The translations under genes and the position numbers were made by a program. The notes under the pieces were generated by a model. It was not told where the DNA came from. It did no database searches and saw nothing but the letters and a program-made list of their open reading frames with translations. Positions 1 through 10,296 of a stretch of 64,000 bases of DNA are shown here, piece by piece. The stretch comes from Thalassia testudinum. Taxonomy: Eukaryota; Streptophyta; Magnoliopsida; Alismatales; Hydrocharitaceae. Numbering within the stretch: the first letter of the stretch is position 1; each line of letters begins with the position of its first letter. The DNA is taken from positions 6,722,501-6,786,500 of the forward strand of contig JAZHRO010000012.1 in assembly GCA_037157565.1 (NCBI GenBank), read 5' to 3'.

Positions 1-888
1 CAACTCCTAAAGTCTCCTGAGCCCTTAATCGAAGTAGGCAGCATCCACTGCCTCAATTCAATGAGACTCGCCCTGCTACAACAAGCAAAGCTGAGCGCAA
101 AAGAACACAGGATATTAGTCCCACATCGTGTGGGACAAAAGTGCGAAGGCGCATAAATTGAAATCCTACTCTTGGCTTATCGCCTCCGAGAGCACAAGGT
201 GAGGTCCCATACAAGCCTCAACACACAACTCCCTCACGTGCCCTCACCGGCGATCACGCCCGCTGGTCTGGGCATTGGTCCGATTACCCAGATCTGGTCT
301 GTTCCGAAGAGAAAAGAATCTGAGGAGATGGGTTGAGGGTTTTGCATTGTGGCCTTAGGATTCATTGCCTTCTCCTCTCTCTACACTTAGTCGCTACTGA
401 AGATTTAGTAAGGCCTTGTGCCTTGCTCTTGTGAGGGCCTTGTGCTCCTCTACTGCTACTGTGCCTTAGTGCCTTGAGGTTAAGGATTCTGAAGCCTTAC
501 ACTATTGTATGAGCCTTGTGCTTATGCTAGTTCTATTTTGATACTGCAATGGATATTTGTGATATTTGATTACAATTACTGTTCAATTATTTAAGTGGTT
601 ATAGAGCTTAAATATTATGGTTAATTTGGTGATTCAAATCACCATTTTAACCCCATCTTTTTGCACTGACTCTCTGATTTTTATTGAAATATTATTATGA
701 GTGTTACTTTGGTTTCAATTGCATATCTTTCTTGATATTGTGATTAGTGGATTGAATTGACAATTTGCCCCCTACGAACGATTTCGAACTCACATCGATT
801 TCGAGTTTTATAAATTTAAGTGTTTGTACAAATTTCATCCTATACTACGACACTTATTTCTCTAAAAGACGATCTTCGTGCTTAAACA
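1..888 (+). repeat. LTR fragment, right part, family shared with 62558-64000
   Basis: The last 125 bases resemble the inner end of the LTR at 62558 on the other strand. Both have CCTACGAA, then TTATAAATTTAA, then an ACTAYGACAC block and GACGAT, and end in AACA. The start of the LTR is outside the window. A USE/TATA module lies at 118-343. No primer-binding site follows at 889, so this is probably a solo or truncated LTR. Its general layout is like the Athila-type LTR of RE1, and the lineage is inferred from that. Confidence 0.6.
118..343 (+). promoter_or_regulatory. snRNA-type USE + TATA module with first T4 run
   Basis: GTCCCACATCG at 118-128 matches the plant snRNA upstream sequence element RTCCCACATCG exactly. 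A TATA-like CATAAAT starts at 152, leaving 23 bp between them. That is the short spacing known from Pol III-type plant snRNA genes. The stretch downstream (CTTATCGCCTC, GGTGAGGTCCC) matches the RE1 LTR. The first TTTT after the TATA box is at 340-343 in the context GGGTTTTGC. No U6 or other known snRNA body follows. Confidence 0.5.
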
Positions 889-1474
889 AGCAGCAGTCAA
901 ATCCCATGGTTGCAGGAGAAGGCGACATAAGTCTGAGTTCAACACCTTACTTGGTTTGTTTAACTGTTCTAGTTACTTATAATTAATTTTTCTTTTTGGA
1001 TTTCCCTTTAGCATTGTTTCTTCGAGCATGTACTCTTGTTCCTGCGATGGTTATGAAGGATAATTAAACTCTTTAGTCATTTGTCTCGGTTTAGTTTATT
1101 CCCCTTCTATATGTTTTATATATGTTATGTTACTTACTGTGCGATGATATATTTTATGTTTATATATTAAATGATTAAGATTTTAAGAGATTGTAGAAAA
1201 TCAACTAAGATCACTACTAAGATAAGAGTTCTCATCATAATAGACAAAGAATGAGGAAAAGCACAACAACTGAGAAGGTTTGTGCCCCTCCTTTGGATAG
1301 GAAATGGGGTTAGGCTTTTTGGTGGTGATCGAGGCCCTTAGAATAGGAATCTTGAATCAACAAATAAATCACAGAGAAAAGCATGCACAAGGTTTGATAA
1401 CCCAGTTCCACTAGAAATAAGTGTATGTCTGGGGGGAGGACGATGCTCACAATAGGCACTAGTATCTGGGTGTT
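889..1474. other. AT-rich remnant, probably tail of the Tat 3' LTR
   Basis: No gene is visible. Bases 1260-1474 continue directly into 3762 onward once the solo LTR and one gtgtt copy are removed. Read on the minus strand, the joined stretch has a TATA box (3831-3838), a leader, and a G-rich/C-rich tract at 1420-1440, as in R/U5 of large plant LTRs. Assignment to the Tat element is inferred from its position beyond the antisense ORF. Confidence 0.3.
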
Positions 1475-2360
1475 TGATACGGATTTTTCGTGATTTGTAA
1501 AATTAGGTTTTTAAGATCGTTGCAATGCATAAAACTATTTTGCTTTTGAATTTGTAAACCTAGATAGGGAAGTATCTAGGGTCGTCCAAGGAAGCAATAT
1601 GTTTGCAAAATGGAATCTCTTGCTTGGAAATAGAATTCAACTTTCTTTTTGGTCTTTTCAAATTTATATTTTTTTTATGTTTTGAAATAACGAAGGCAAA
1701 ATGCGAATTTGTTGACGGAAAAATAACTAACACCTACAATCACTAAGCTAAAACCTAAGTGACAAATATGACCTCTTCTTAAGCTCACTCTAGGCATGTG
1801 GAGGCCTAGAGTAATTAGGTAGAGGAAATGAAAAAGTGCTAGAACAAAAATAAAGCAATTGCAACAGAAAATGAAAAGAAGACAAATTGATTTGATAGAA
1901 TTTGTGTTTTACAAAAACATGTAGAGGAATTTTTCTACTTGAAATGGAAAATATAAAAGCAATAAAAACACAAATCCTCTTGCAAAATCTGGTGAAGAAG
2001 GGAGTCTTCTTGCTCCAAGCCTAGCTGCTCCTTGGCTTGAAAAGAAGGTCTCCTTCTTCTCCTTCCTTGAATGGCTCATCCAAGGTGGATGCTCACCATC
2101 TAAATTCTTTCCTCGAAGGGTAGGTGTGCACCACCCTAGTATCTCCTCCAATGCCTGGCCGTCCTCCTTGATGTAGAGCTTACTCATCCTCTTGGCGTGG
2201 CAGAAGGAGAAGAATGGAAAGGAAGAAGGCACCAAGGAGGCAAGGGATAGCCTCCTTAATCTTCTTCCTTCCTTCTTTTTCTTGGCCGTGAGTTATGGGT
2301 GGATTTAAGGTAGAGTTAACACTAATGGAGGATGGGGAAAATGGTGGTGGTTAAGGGTCA

Positions 2361-2367
2361 TTTTATA
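2361..2367 (-). promoter_or_regulatory. TATA box of the solo LTR
   Basis: TATAAAA on the minus strand, followed by a C/A-rich leader and then polypyrimidine sequence, about 1.4 kb from the LTR start. This is typical for a plant LTR promoter. Confidence 0.45.
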
Positions 2368-2739
2368 GAGTAGGATGGGGGGTATAGGTGGCTCTTGGAA
2401 TGGATGGTTAGGATGATTTGATGGAAGTGGTTGGTGATCCTATGGTGAAGATCATTTGGCCCCACCTTAGAGGGTGTTAAGGGGGTGGTTATGGTGGCCA
2501 AAAGGCACCTAGAGTTGGCACCAAAATTGGTTTCTAGAAGGGAGTTAGGTGGTGCCAACTTAGGGTTCTAGAAGGGGGGTTATGTGTAGGGTGGATGAGG
2601 ATTGGAAGGGGTAGGTGTAGGGTGTAGATGGGAGGTCATTTTGGCACCAAAAGGAGGGGGTCCTAGAAGGGTTAGTTGACACCAAACTAGGTGTCTCTTA
2701 GTGGTGGTTGAGGGGTGAAAGGGTGGCTAGGTGGTGGCG

Positions 2740-3545
2740 CCAACTTGGAGTAGGGTGGAGCTAGCTTAGGTGGAACTTGGAGTAGGGTGGAGCTACCTTA
2801 GGTGGGCTTAGGTAGGGTTTAGTTGGTGGAGCTAGTTAGGTAGGGTTTTAGAGCATTGGATTGCCAAGGGAGCTGGAGCCTAGCTAAGCTAAGCTAGCTT
2901 AGCTAGTAGGGAGTAGAGGAGGAGGCAATTGGAGCTAGGGTTGAAAAGAGGAGCTGGATAGGAGAAGTCTGGAGCTAAACTGGAGCTGGCAGCTACTGAA
3001 GAGGGTGGCATGGAGCTACTTTAGATGGCTTAGCTTACTAGTTCTTTGCTAGCTGCTAAGCCAAGCTAAAGCAAGCTGGCTTCTGCTGAAAGGAGCTGAG
3101 GTGAGTTGGGTCTGATGCTCCCGGGGAGGACCTAACTAGTTGAGGTAGCTAAGATAGCTTAGCCCAATTAAGTTGAGCTAAGCTGAGTCCCCAGGAGCTG
3201 GACTTGAGCTTCCTGAGCTAAGATGAGGTCATCTTCAGTTGGCTGGAGTTGAGTGGAGCTGGATGTAGCTGGTCCTGAGCTGAGGTGAACTCCAGTCAAC
3301 TCAGCTGATCTAGCTAGAGCTCCCAATGAACTAATGGGAGTTGAGATGAGCTAGACTCAACTAAGTTGAGCTAGATTTGAGCTAACTTGAGCTAAGGTAA
3401 GCTACGGTGAGCTCTCTTGAGCTGCCATTCAGCTGAGACGAGCCGAATGGAGGAGCTAGGATGAGCTATCCCTAGTTCAAGTGAGCTGGATTCCAGCTAT
3501 GGTGAGTTAGATAAAGTTGAGTTCCAGCTGGTTTGGGCTTCTCCT
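2740..3545. repeat. AGCT-rich degenerate tract in the U3 of the solo LTR
   Basis: GAGCTA, GAGCTG and TTAGCT words recur densely, up to about five AGCT per 60 bases around 3300-3430. The period is irregular, so this is a word-enriched tract rather than a clean tandem array. AGCT is its own reverse complement, so both strands show the same word. Confidence 0.7.
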
Positions 3546-3761
3546 TCACCAGGTGCCTTCTTGAGTGCTAGGGTTTTAGGGATCTGTAAATCTGTAAATC
3601 CCTAAAACTCACAAAAACATATCAAAAAGATAATAAAAAGTAAAATGCATGCCTAACCTAATTTATGCCTAAATGCAACCCAAAAACCCATTTACGGAAC
3701 AAAATCCTAAGAGCTAGGTTTGCTTTAATGCATAAGAATGATAATAAACTGGCGTTTATCA

Positions 3762-4736
3762 GTGTTACAAACTCTTTTAATCTCTCTTCCTCTCAGATTG
3801 CATAAAAAATAAAAGCACGTTTTCCTGTGGTATTTATAGATTGGGGTTCCCTTCGTTTGTGGTACTCTTTTCTGTTCCCGTGATCTTAGGATCCTAACTG
3901 ACAAGCTATCATGGATCGATTCCGTACTTCACACGATATCCTTCCAATGGCGATTCCAAGCATGTCAGTTGATAGTCTTCTAGAGAGGCCCACCATTCTA
4001 TTGGGCATGCGGATCCGTCCTGGGGGATTGGGCTTTTACCATTTGCCATGCAGTCAGATTCTCCATGCAACTTGACTTGTAAGGTGATTTTTCTACCCAT
4101 ATCAGTTGTCCCCACTCTCTTTATCTGAGTTTGTCAGTGGAGAGAGTAGAACTAATTTTACTTCATGCATACCATGCCCTCGATGATGGGTCAAGAGGCT
4201 CCCCATCTGTCCCATCATTACGGAACAACCACGAAGTCTATATTACTTTTTGGTGGCTAATTAGCCACCAGCTACTTTCATGAATAAGTCAAGGCCCATT
4301 CATTTAATGTGCTGTGCAGGTGGGTGGGGCCTTACTCGTTTACCTGGCAAGTAATTGTTCAGGCAGGCGAGGCACAATTTAGTTTGAGGTACAAGCATAT
4401 CGCTGCCTATTTGTTTTTGGGGAGAATAGTCATGTAGTTTCCTGAGTTCCTCTCAGCCTTAAGAAGTTGCCTGCCTAGGCATTCAATTGTACGATGTAAG
4501 TATCGTCTTCCGCGAGTGATGGCCAATCACTATAGGTGGAATTTTTTTGCTTTGTGCTGATAAGACGCACATTAATTGGTGTAATTATGATTGAATCGCG
4601 TCCCGATAGTCGGGACGGATTACGTGGCCTACGTCTATCATTCAAATTGAGCTATAATGATTTCGTGCGTAGGGGCATTAAATGCGTTCGGTAATTATCC
4701 AGATTTAATAGTGCTGGGTCTGCGCATGTCCTCGAT
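3762..4736 (-). repeat. Probable U3 part of the Tat 3' LTR
   Basis: This continues 889-1469 after removal of the solo LTR. A TATAAATA box on the minus strand at 3831-3838 suggests LTR promoter sequence reading leftward, in the orientation of the Tat pol genes. I found no clear LTR start or polypurine tract. The antisense ORF promoter lies at its right edge. Confidence 0.35.
3831..3838 (-). promoter_or_regulatory. TATA box, probable Tat LTR promoter
   Basis: TATAAATA on the minus strand inside the presumed LTR, pointing toward the left edge of the window. Confidence 0.4.
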
Positions 4737-4744
4737 TATAAATA
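4737..4744 (+). promoter_or_regulatory. TATA box of the antisense ORF
   Basis: TATAAATA followed by a G-rich stretch, 72 bp upstream of the ATG at 4816. The spacing fits a dedicated promoter with a short 5' leader. The strand is opposite to the Tat pol genes. Confidence 0.6.
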
Positions 4745-4815
4745 GGGGGTAGTTGGGCAGTAAATGCCCCTACCCCACATCTCTGTTAGAACGAAGAGCT
4801 AAACCCTAAGCAAGC

Positions 4816-7502
4816 ATGAGTGCCGCCACCCCCGAAGGAACGATCTCGCTGGAGAAGAGAAGGGACCCTTTTCTGGAGCCTTTCTCTAAGAAGATGTCGG
4901 GCATCTCTGGGAAAGGTGAGACATCTTCCTCCACCCCCCATCTCTCCAATGAGACACTCAAGTTGTATGCCTTTAAGTCCTCTTTGGGTAGTAAGCCCAT
5001 TGTTCAGGGGTTTTTGAGAGAGTATGGGCTTGGGAAAGTTCAGTTTCAGGCACCGGGGATGCTGACCCGCCTATGTTCCCCGGCCAGGGGTGATTTTTTT
5101 ATCATCTGTAAATATGCCATTGAAAATGAACTCAAGGTTCCTTTGAACCCTTTCTTGACGTCTTGTCTTTCAAACTACCATCCCGCTCGTTCCCAACTCA
5201 GCCTCAGCTGCTGGCCGATTTTGAATATTTTTACTGTCCTTTGCTTTCACTTGAGCATCCGCCCTCGCATAGGCCTTTTTCTCCTACTTTTTGGATTAAT
5301 GTCCCTGAAAGTGAAGAAGGGCATGCCTCTCTTTAGGACCTATACTTTGTACAGCAGGTAGGCTAAGTATAGAATAACTGACCTACCGGATAGTTTAAAA
5401 GGGCAGGGCCACCATTTTTTCCTTCTCCATAATGTAGAGAAGTTAGAAGTCCTAAACTCTTGGCAGGGTCTGCTTGATAAGGACTTGCTGCCTGGCCCCC
5501 ACGAGCTTGATTCGGACGCAGAGGGGGACTCTAAGAAAATAGTGGAATTTAGGCTGATAGCCTGCTCAGAGTCGATGCAGTTAGATGTGCAGGCTGCTCT
5601 AATGTGGGTGGCGGGCTCCTACCCCACGCCATGTAAGTTACGAGGAGGTGGATTTAACCCTTTTAACTGTTATTTGTCGCTGACCGCTTGCCTGCTTTTT
5701 TTGCAGCTTTTTGACAGTTCTCTAGACTAGATACCTCGAGACGTCGCTAGGGGGGCTCCCACGGGTCCAAGGAGGAGGCGGTGAAGCATGAATCCTGAGG
5801 GACAGGAGAGAGTGGCCAACCCCCTCACCACCCAGAGGGCAAAAGGAATGAAAGGCTAGAGGCCTCCAATAGCTCGGAGGAGATGCCCCTCCGATGGAGG
5901 AAGAGACACACGGGCCCCGTGTAGATTTCCTCCGATTCGGAAGAGGCGGGTGGTGGGGGATGAATCCCTGTTTCTCCTTCCCGTTAGCTAGGTTTGGGGA
6001 AGGTTGGAGATGCGGAGATCTCCACTAAATGGGACGAAGGAGGCTGAGCAGGATTTTTGCCTACTTCATCCGAGGCCCCCATCGTGTTTGCTTGCGTGCC
6101 CGAGTAGGCGGCCAAGCAAATGACCTTTGTAGTCGGCGGAGCCCCTAGGGCTAGCACCTCCGCTAGTTCCTAAGACGTGGGCGGGCCCATGATTCTTGGG
6201 CAGGGGTGCGTCGATTTCGCCCACTTCGCTCTTCAACTGACGTACCCCAGCCGGGATCTTGCTGCCGCCCTATAGGTCGCTGCCCCTAGTGGCTCTTCGC
6301 TTCCTCCCAGGAGTTCCTCGGTGTCCCAGGCCTAAGGTGTCGACCCGGCCCTGATTGACCTGGAGAAGCAGGTGCAATGATATCTTCAAGATGTTGTGAC
6401 CTAGGCTAACCCTCCTAGCGAGAGGGTTAATCTAAAGAACATCTACTTCTAATGCCTCTGGGTGGTAAGTCACTTTCCTAAGCCAGTCCCCCCCATAGTA
6501 CTTTTTCCAACATGTTTGAACACTTCCCATCTTGTTACTACGTAGGTGGATATCTCAGGGCTGAGGTTTATTCCTGGCTCCATGATGACTGAGTCCTTTG
6601 CTGAGCCCAACCTCGCCACCCCTAGCAAGGCGATCAACCTGGCGGCGAAATGAGTAGTTACTGCCAAGGCCGAGCAAAGGAACTTTGTCTGCCAACTAGC
6701 AGATGCCAATACTGCCCATAAGTTGGCTGAGAAGAAGGTGGAAGAGGCTATCCGGAGGGTGAATTCCTTCGAGGATCTCCCTTCACGTTTTGTCTAGGTC
6801 TGCAAGGAGGCAGAAGTCGCGAGGCACGGGCTGAGGCTGGCTGGGAAGATGGCTACCAAGTTAGATGACTCCCTTTGGAAGATCCATGAGAAAGATTTCG
6901 TGAAGATCGGGGCGCTCAACAACAAGCTCGAGGATGCTGCCACCAACCTCTCCTGGCTGAAGGAGGAGGTGTAGGTGCTTAAGGTGTGCCACTCTTCTGC
7001 CCTCGAAGATTATGAGGGGTCCTTGGAAGAGGAACCACTTCGCTTGAGCCGAGTGATGGATGATCTTGCCTAAGCCTGGAGACGTAGGAGAAGGTTGAGG
7101 CAAAGGCCCTAGAGACCAAGTGGGAGCTGATTACAATCAGCCAGCTTGTAGAGGAGGGGGCTTATTGGATTTGGGGGCTGAAAGATGTCCTGTGCTTGAG
7201 AAGGATCCTGAAGCAGTAATGGAATTCTTTGCCCTCGATCCTTCCATGCAAGCCAGCTGAGATCTTGTCTCTACTGAGGCTGGCAAATGTACATTAGTGG
7301 TGGCTAAATCCATATTGGAGGGAGGGTATACCTCGGTGTGGGAACTCTGCGATTGGTCAATCAACTGACTAAACGATGAGCTTGTCCGCTGGAAGGAGTC
7401 GGGTCTGATTGAGGAAAAGGCCCCCATCTCTCCCCCCAAAGGGTTCGGTCAGGAGCCCAGCCCATGAAGAGGGGCTGGGTGAGGCCAGTCTTGCCAGGTC
7501 CC
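4816..7502 (+). pseudogene. Tat extra antisense ORF, 5' part (plant gypsy-type transposon domain)
   Basis: The reading frame from the ATG at 4816 resembles the N-terminal domain of the plant 'putative gypsy type transposon' family (PF04195, Transposase_28): a PLNPFL block, then hydrophobic blocks with the spacing of that domain, then TDLPDSLKG. One TAG at 5359 breaks it and the frame continues to 5632. A likely intron with GTAAG at 5633 and TTGCAG ending at 5706 follows. Downstream, coiled-coil-like, Glu/Lys-rich coding sequence is scattered over several frames (6700-7440). RE1 interrupts it at 7503 and it resumes at 21255. Tat-lineage elements are known to carry extra ORFs antisense to pol, and this fits: the pol genes here are on the minus strand and convergent. 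Function of the protein is unknown. Confidence 0.6.
5633..5706 (+). other. Likely intron in the antisense ORF
   Basis: The donor is ATGTAAGTTA, with GT at 5633. The acceptor is a T-rich run ending TTTTTTGCAG at 5706. The 74-bp length is normal for a plant intron. The frame upstream is the antisense ORF; downstream it decays within about 25 bases. Confidence 0.45.
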
Positions 7503-8424
7503 TGATGAGAACCTCATCATGAGCCATAACTAGCTCATTTTGACCCAATACAAAGGATAAAAGCTCCTACATAACTTAAGGAAAGTCTTAACTCAGAGAA
7601 TTCTGAGTTTAAGGAGAAAACAAGTCATAAGGGGTAAAAATGCAATTTTACCAGTATAATCTGCATACAGGGTAATTCAGGGTCCAAACACAGGTCAAGC
7701 AAACCGAATAAGAAGGAAAGTGGGATGATCTGACAAGGGCTACAGCAATTCCAAGGAACTAAATGATAATCTGTAACCTTAAAACAAACCCACTTCAATT
7801 CACGAGGTTCGAGGCAAAGTAAAAATAGAATAAACCCTCTAAAATTCATAGAAAAATAATCTCTAGGGTTTAGAACCTTCAATTTGGCCTTCAGAACCCA
7901 TTTTGACCTACATTGAGAACCATGCCCAATTAATAACTTAATTTGGGTTTTTGCATAAATTGACCGGTCAAACAAGGTTTAATCTAGAAATAAAATTCAC
8001 CATCAAATTCCTTAGGTCCTAATTAGTCATGTATAAAAACTTGAGCCTAAGAAGAAACCTTCTTGACCAACTTTGCACTTTGGTCCTCATATATTTACTT
8101 TTTGGCCCTCAACTTTTGAACCCTCGCATTTCTACCCCTAACTCTCCTTCGTTCTTTGCATTCAGGCCCCTCCTGCCAAAACTTGCCAGCACCATGCTCC
8201 GGCGACCTTGCGCGGAGCATGGCGCCGCGCAGGGTGAGGGGGAGGGGCTGGCAAGTCAACCGGGGGTGCCCTGCGTCGTCAGCCGTCGCAGGAACACCCC
8301 CCTGGTCGCTGCAACCCACCATACCGGCCGTGCGAATGCACGGACGGTATGGGTTTCCATCTCCGGCGTCCTCCGGCGAGGGAGACACGTCGTCTCCCTC
8401 CGCCCTCCTCTCTGATTCCGCCTC

Positions 8425-8432
8425 TATAAATA
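8425..8432 (+). promoter_or_regulatory. TATA box of the RE1 LTR
   Basis: TATAAATA is followed by C-rich sequence and is identical in the 3' LTR at 19405. It is the best candidate for the Pol II start of the genomic RNA, near 8455. U3 would then be about 0.95 kb and R/U5 about 1.8 kb. Confidence 0.6.
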
Positions 8433-9332
8433 CCCCCGTCGCTCCGCCGTTCTGAGCAGCTCGGATCTAACGGAGAAAACCCCCAACTTTCCTCTCCTCT
8501 CACTCCGGCAGATGCCCACCAGCTCCGGCGGTTCTTCCTCCTCCTCCTCTTCGCTCTGCCGCAATACCAGCAGCAGAGACTTCTCTCCCTCGCTCTTCCC
8601 GCGCCACGCCGCACCCAACTGGCGCCTCTCCGGCCCTCTGCTCGCCGCCGCCCCTTCCCCCGGGCATCTTCTTCTCCGGCGACAGTCGATACGACTGTCG
8701 CCCGCTCCGGCCCCTCCTCGTCCTGCTAAGTAGGTAGAACTCCTCCTCTTCCTCCCCTCTTCCTTTTCCTCACTTTAAACATTTACTGTCGCCCTCGATT
8801 CCGACCAATCACCCTCACCTTCTCCGCCTCCGGCCATCCTCCGGCGAGCCGCTCCCATCACTCCAGCAACCCACACGGCTCGCCGACCACCGCAGAACCT
8901 CCGCCTCCTCACCCTGATCAACCTCCGCCCTTCCACTTCCCCCAAATCACCCTCTGCAACTCCACCGAACAAACCCATCTCCCGACCCACAGTCCGACCT
9001 AGGGCAGCTCTTGGGCTCTGCCCCACCGCCTGCACACCCCCCGACCACCTTCGCCGTGCCACGGCGAAGGTCCTCCGCGTTTCTGATTGGGCCGAGAGGC
9101 CGTTTCTCTGTGGGCAGGTACCTGCGCTCGTCGCCGCCATTGTTGAAGCAAAGCAGCTTCGACCTACTGTCCCAGGTGCGCCGCGCCCAGGTCACGCTCC
9201 CAGGCTGTGCGGGGGCATTTCGGCAAAGCGTTAGGCTGCAGCGAGGCGAATCCCTCGCGCGAAGGCCTCGCGTAAAGCTGCGATTACCAGCTGCTTCCTC
9301 CGCGCAGGCGCGAAATTGGGGTGGGACATTTA

Positions 9333-9637
9333 GTCCCACCTCGGAAGGCTCTGAAGGAGCGCAGCGGTATAAAGCGAAAAAGTGCTGGAGGCTTATTGCC
9401 TCAGCACACGGGGTGAGGTCCCCTTCACCCGCCCGGTTACCCGGTCTCGTCCGCGCTCACGCCCCGCGGACCTGGCCCGACCCGACTTAGACTGACCTGC
9501 ACTCCTCGCCCGCCACACACGCCGGTGGGCCTGGACCCGGGCGCGACCCATACCCGGCAACCCGGCAGCTCTGGGAGAGCTTTCCTAAGAGTGGCTTCTG
9601 TGAGAGAGAGACGCGGGGGAGGGTAGAGTTAGGTTTT
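9333..9637 (+). promoter_or_regulatory. USE + TATA snRNA-type module inside the RE1 5' LTR
   Basis: GTCCCACCTCG at 9333-9343 differs by one base from the plant USE. TATAAA is at 9368-9373, leaving 24 bp between them. An inverted repeat at 9382-9407 (10 pairs, one bulge, loop TTATT) overlaps the expected start near 9395. There is no TTTT until 9634-9637, in GGTTTTGC. That defines a possible transcript of about 240 nt. The copy in the 3' LTR is identical. Confidence 0.5.
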
Positions 9638-9839
9638 GCCCCCTGATCAAGCTGTGTAAGTATGCAGGCACAGGTGAAGAAGAACCGTGGAAGAAGACGA
9701 AGGCTGAAGGAAGGAGGATCACCGAGCGGCACTGTAGCAGCGGCGGTTTAAGTCGTCTGATTGGAAAATCAGACGACGTCCTGAAGGCAAAGAAGGAGAA
9801 GGAAGGCGAGGCAGAGGAGAACACAGAGAGGCCAAGGGA

Positions 9840-10080
9840 AGAACTGAAAGAAGAAGAGCACGAGAAGAAGATCTGAAGAAAGGAAAAGAAGAAAGAAAGA
9901 AAAAGAAGAAAGAAAGAAAAAGAAGAAGAACAGGACCGCTCTGCAGAAGAAAAAGGAAGAGCAGAAACAGCTGAAAGAAGAAGAAGAACATCACCACTGC
10001 AGATAAAGAAGAAGAACGAAGGAAGAGAGCAGAAGATCTGAGAAGGGAGAAGAGGAGAAGCAAAGAGAAAAGAAGAAAAG
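9840..10080 (+). repeat. GAA/AG-rich purine tract in the RE1 LTR
   Basis: About 240 bases of almost pure A and G words (GAAGAA, AAAGAAAG) on the plus strand. The long minus-strand frame at 9719-10216 is a Leu/Phe/Ser-rich low-complexity product of this tract and not a gene. Confidence 0.75.
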
Positions 10081-10279
10081 CCAACAAATTCTCTCTCTCT
10101 CTTTCTTTATTTTTGTAAAAGAAACTTATACCCCTAGAATACAACTTGCTCCCTGAGTTCGACCTCGGGAACTCTTTTATTTTCCGAGTAACAAATTGTA
10201 TTAAACTGGTAATCACCTCTCTCTATACTATACTACGACGAAATAATAAAACTATAGAGGAAGGTTCTACACCAGTTTT

Positions 10280-10296
10280 TGGCGCCGTTGCCGGGG
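10280..10296 (+). other. RE1 primer-binding site (tRNA-Asp type)
   Basis: TGGCGCCGTTGCCGGGG, 5 bp after the LTR end at 10274. It is the perfect tRNA-Asp-type primer site used by Athila and Tat elements. The same site occurs in RE3 and, mutated, in RE2. Confidence 0.92.

Larger units (their letters stand above)
1475..3761 (-). mobile_element. Solo LTR, 2287 bp, target duplication gtgtt
   Basis: It is flanked by gtgtt at 1470-1474 and 3762-3766. Read on the minus strand it starts TGATAAACGCC and ends CCGTATCA, so it has TG...CA termini. There is no internal region or coding domain. A TATA box on the minus strand at 2361-2367 fixes the likely orientation and gives a U3 of about 1.4 kb. Short reading frames inside (for example 1909-2235 minus) have no recognisable domain. 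Family not identified; it is a Ty3-like LTR by its size and termini. Confidence 0.75.
7503..10274 (+). repeat. RE1 5' LTR
   Basis: It starts TGATGAGAAC and ends CTACACCA. It matches 18483-21254 at a constant offset of 10980 with no indel. Of 27 differences, 25 lie before 9020 and 2 after. It contains a Pol II-type TATA box at 8425, a USE/TATA module at 9333 and a purine tract at 9840-10080. The following GTTTTTG is also shared by both ends, so the true LTR edge could lie a few bases further right. Confidence 0.93.

Noticed and set aside
118..343. A genuine U6 or other snRNA gene
   Set aside because: The promoter boxes fit, but no known snRNA body follows the expected start, and the same unit recurs in LTRs.
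9011..9490. 159-codon open frame in the GC-rich RE1 LTR, identical in both LTRs (19991-20470)
   Set aside because: Identity follows from LTR duplication. The product has no domain, and frames are open on both strands because the DNA is GC-rich.
9719..10216. 165-codon minus-strand frame, kept in both RE1 LTRs
   Set aside because: It is the translation of a GAA-rich purine tract: Leu/Phe/Ser low complexity.
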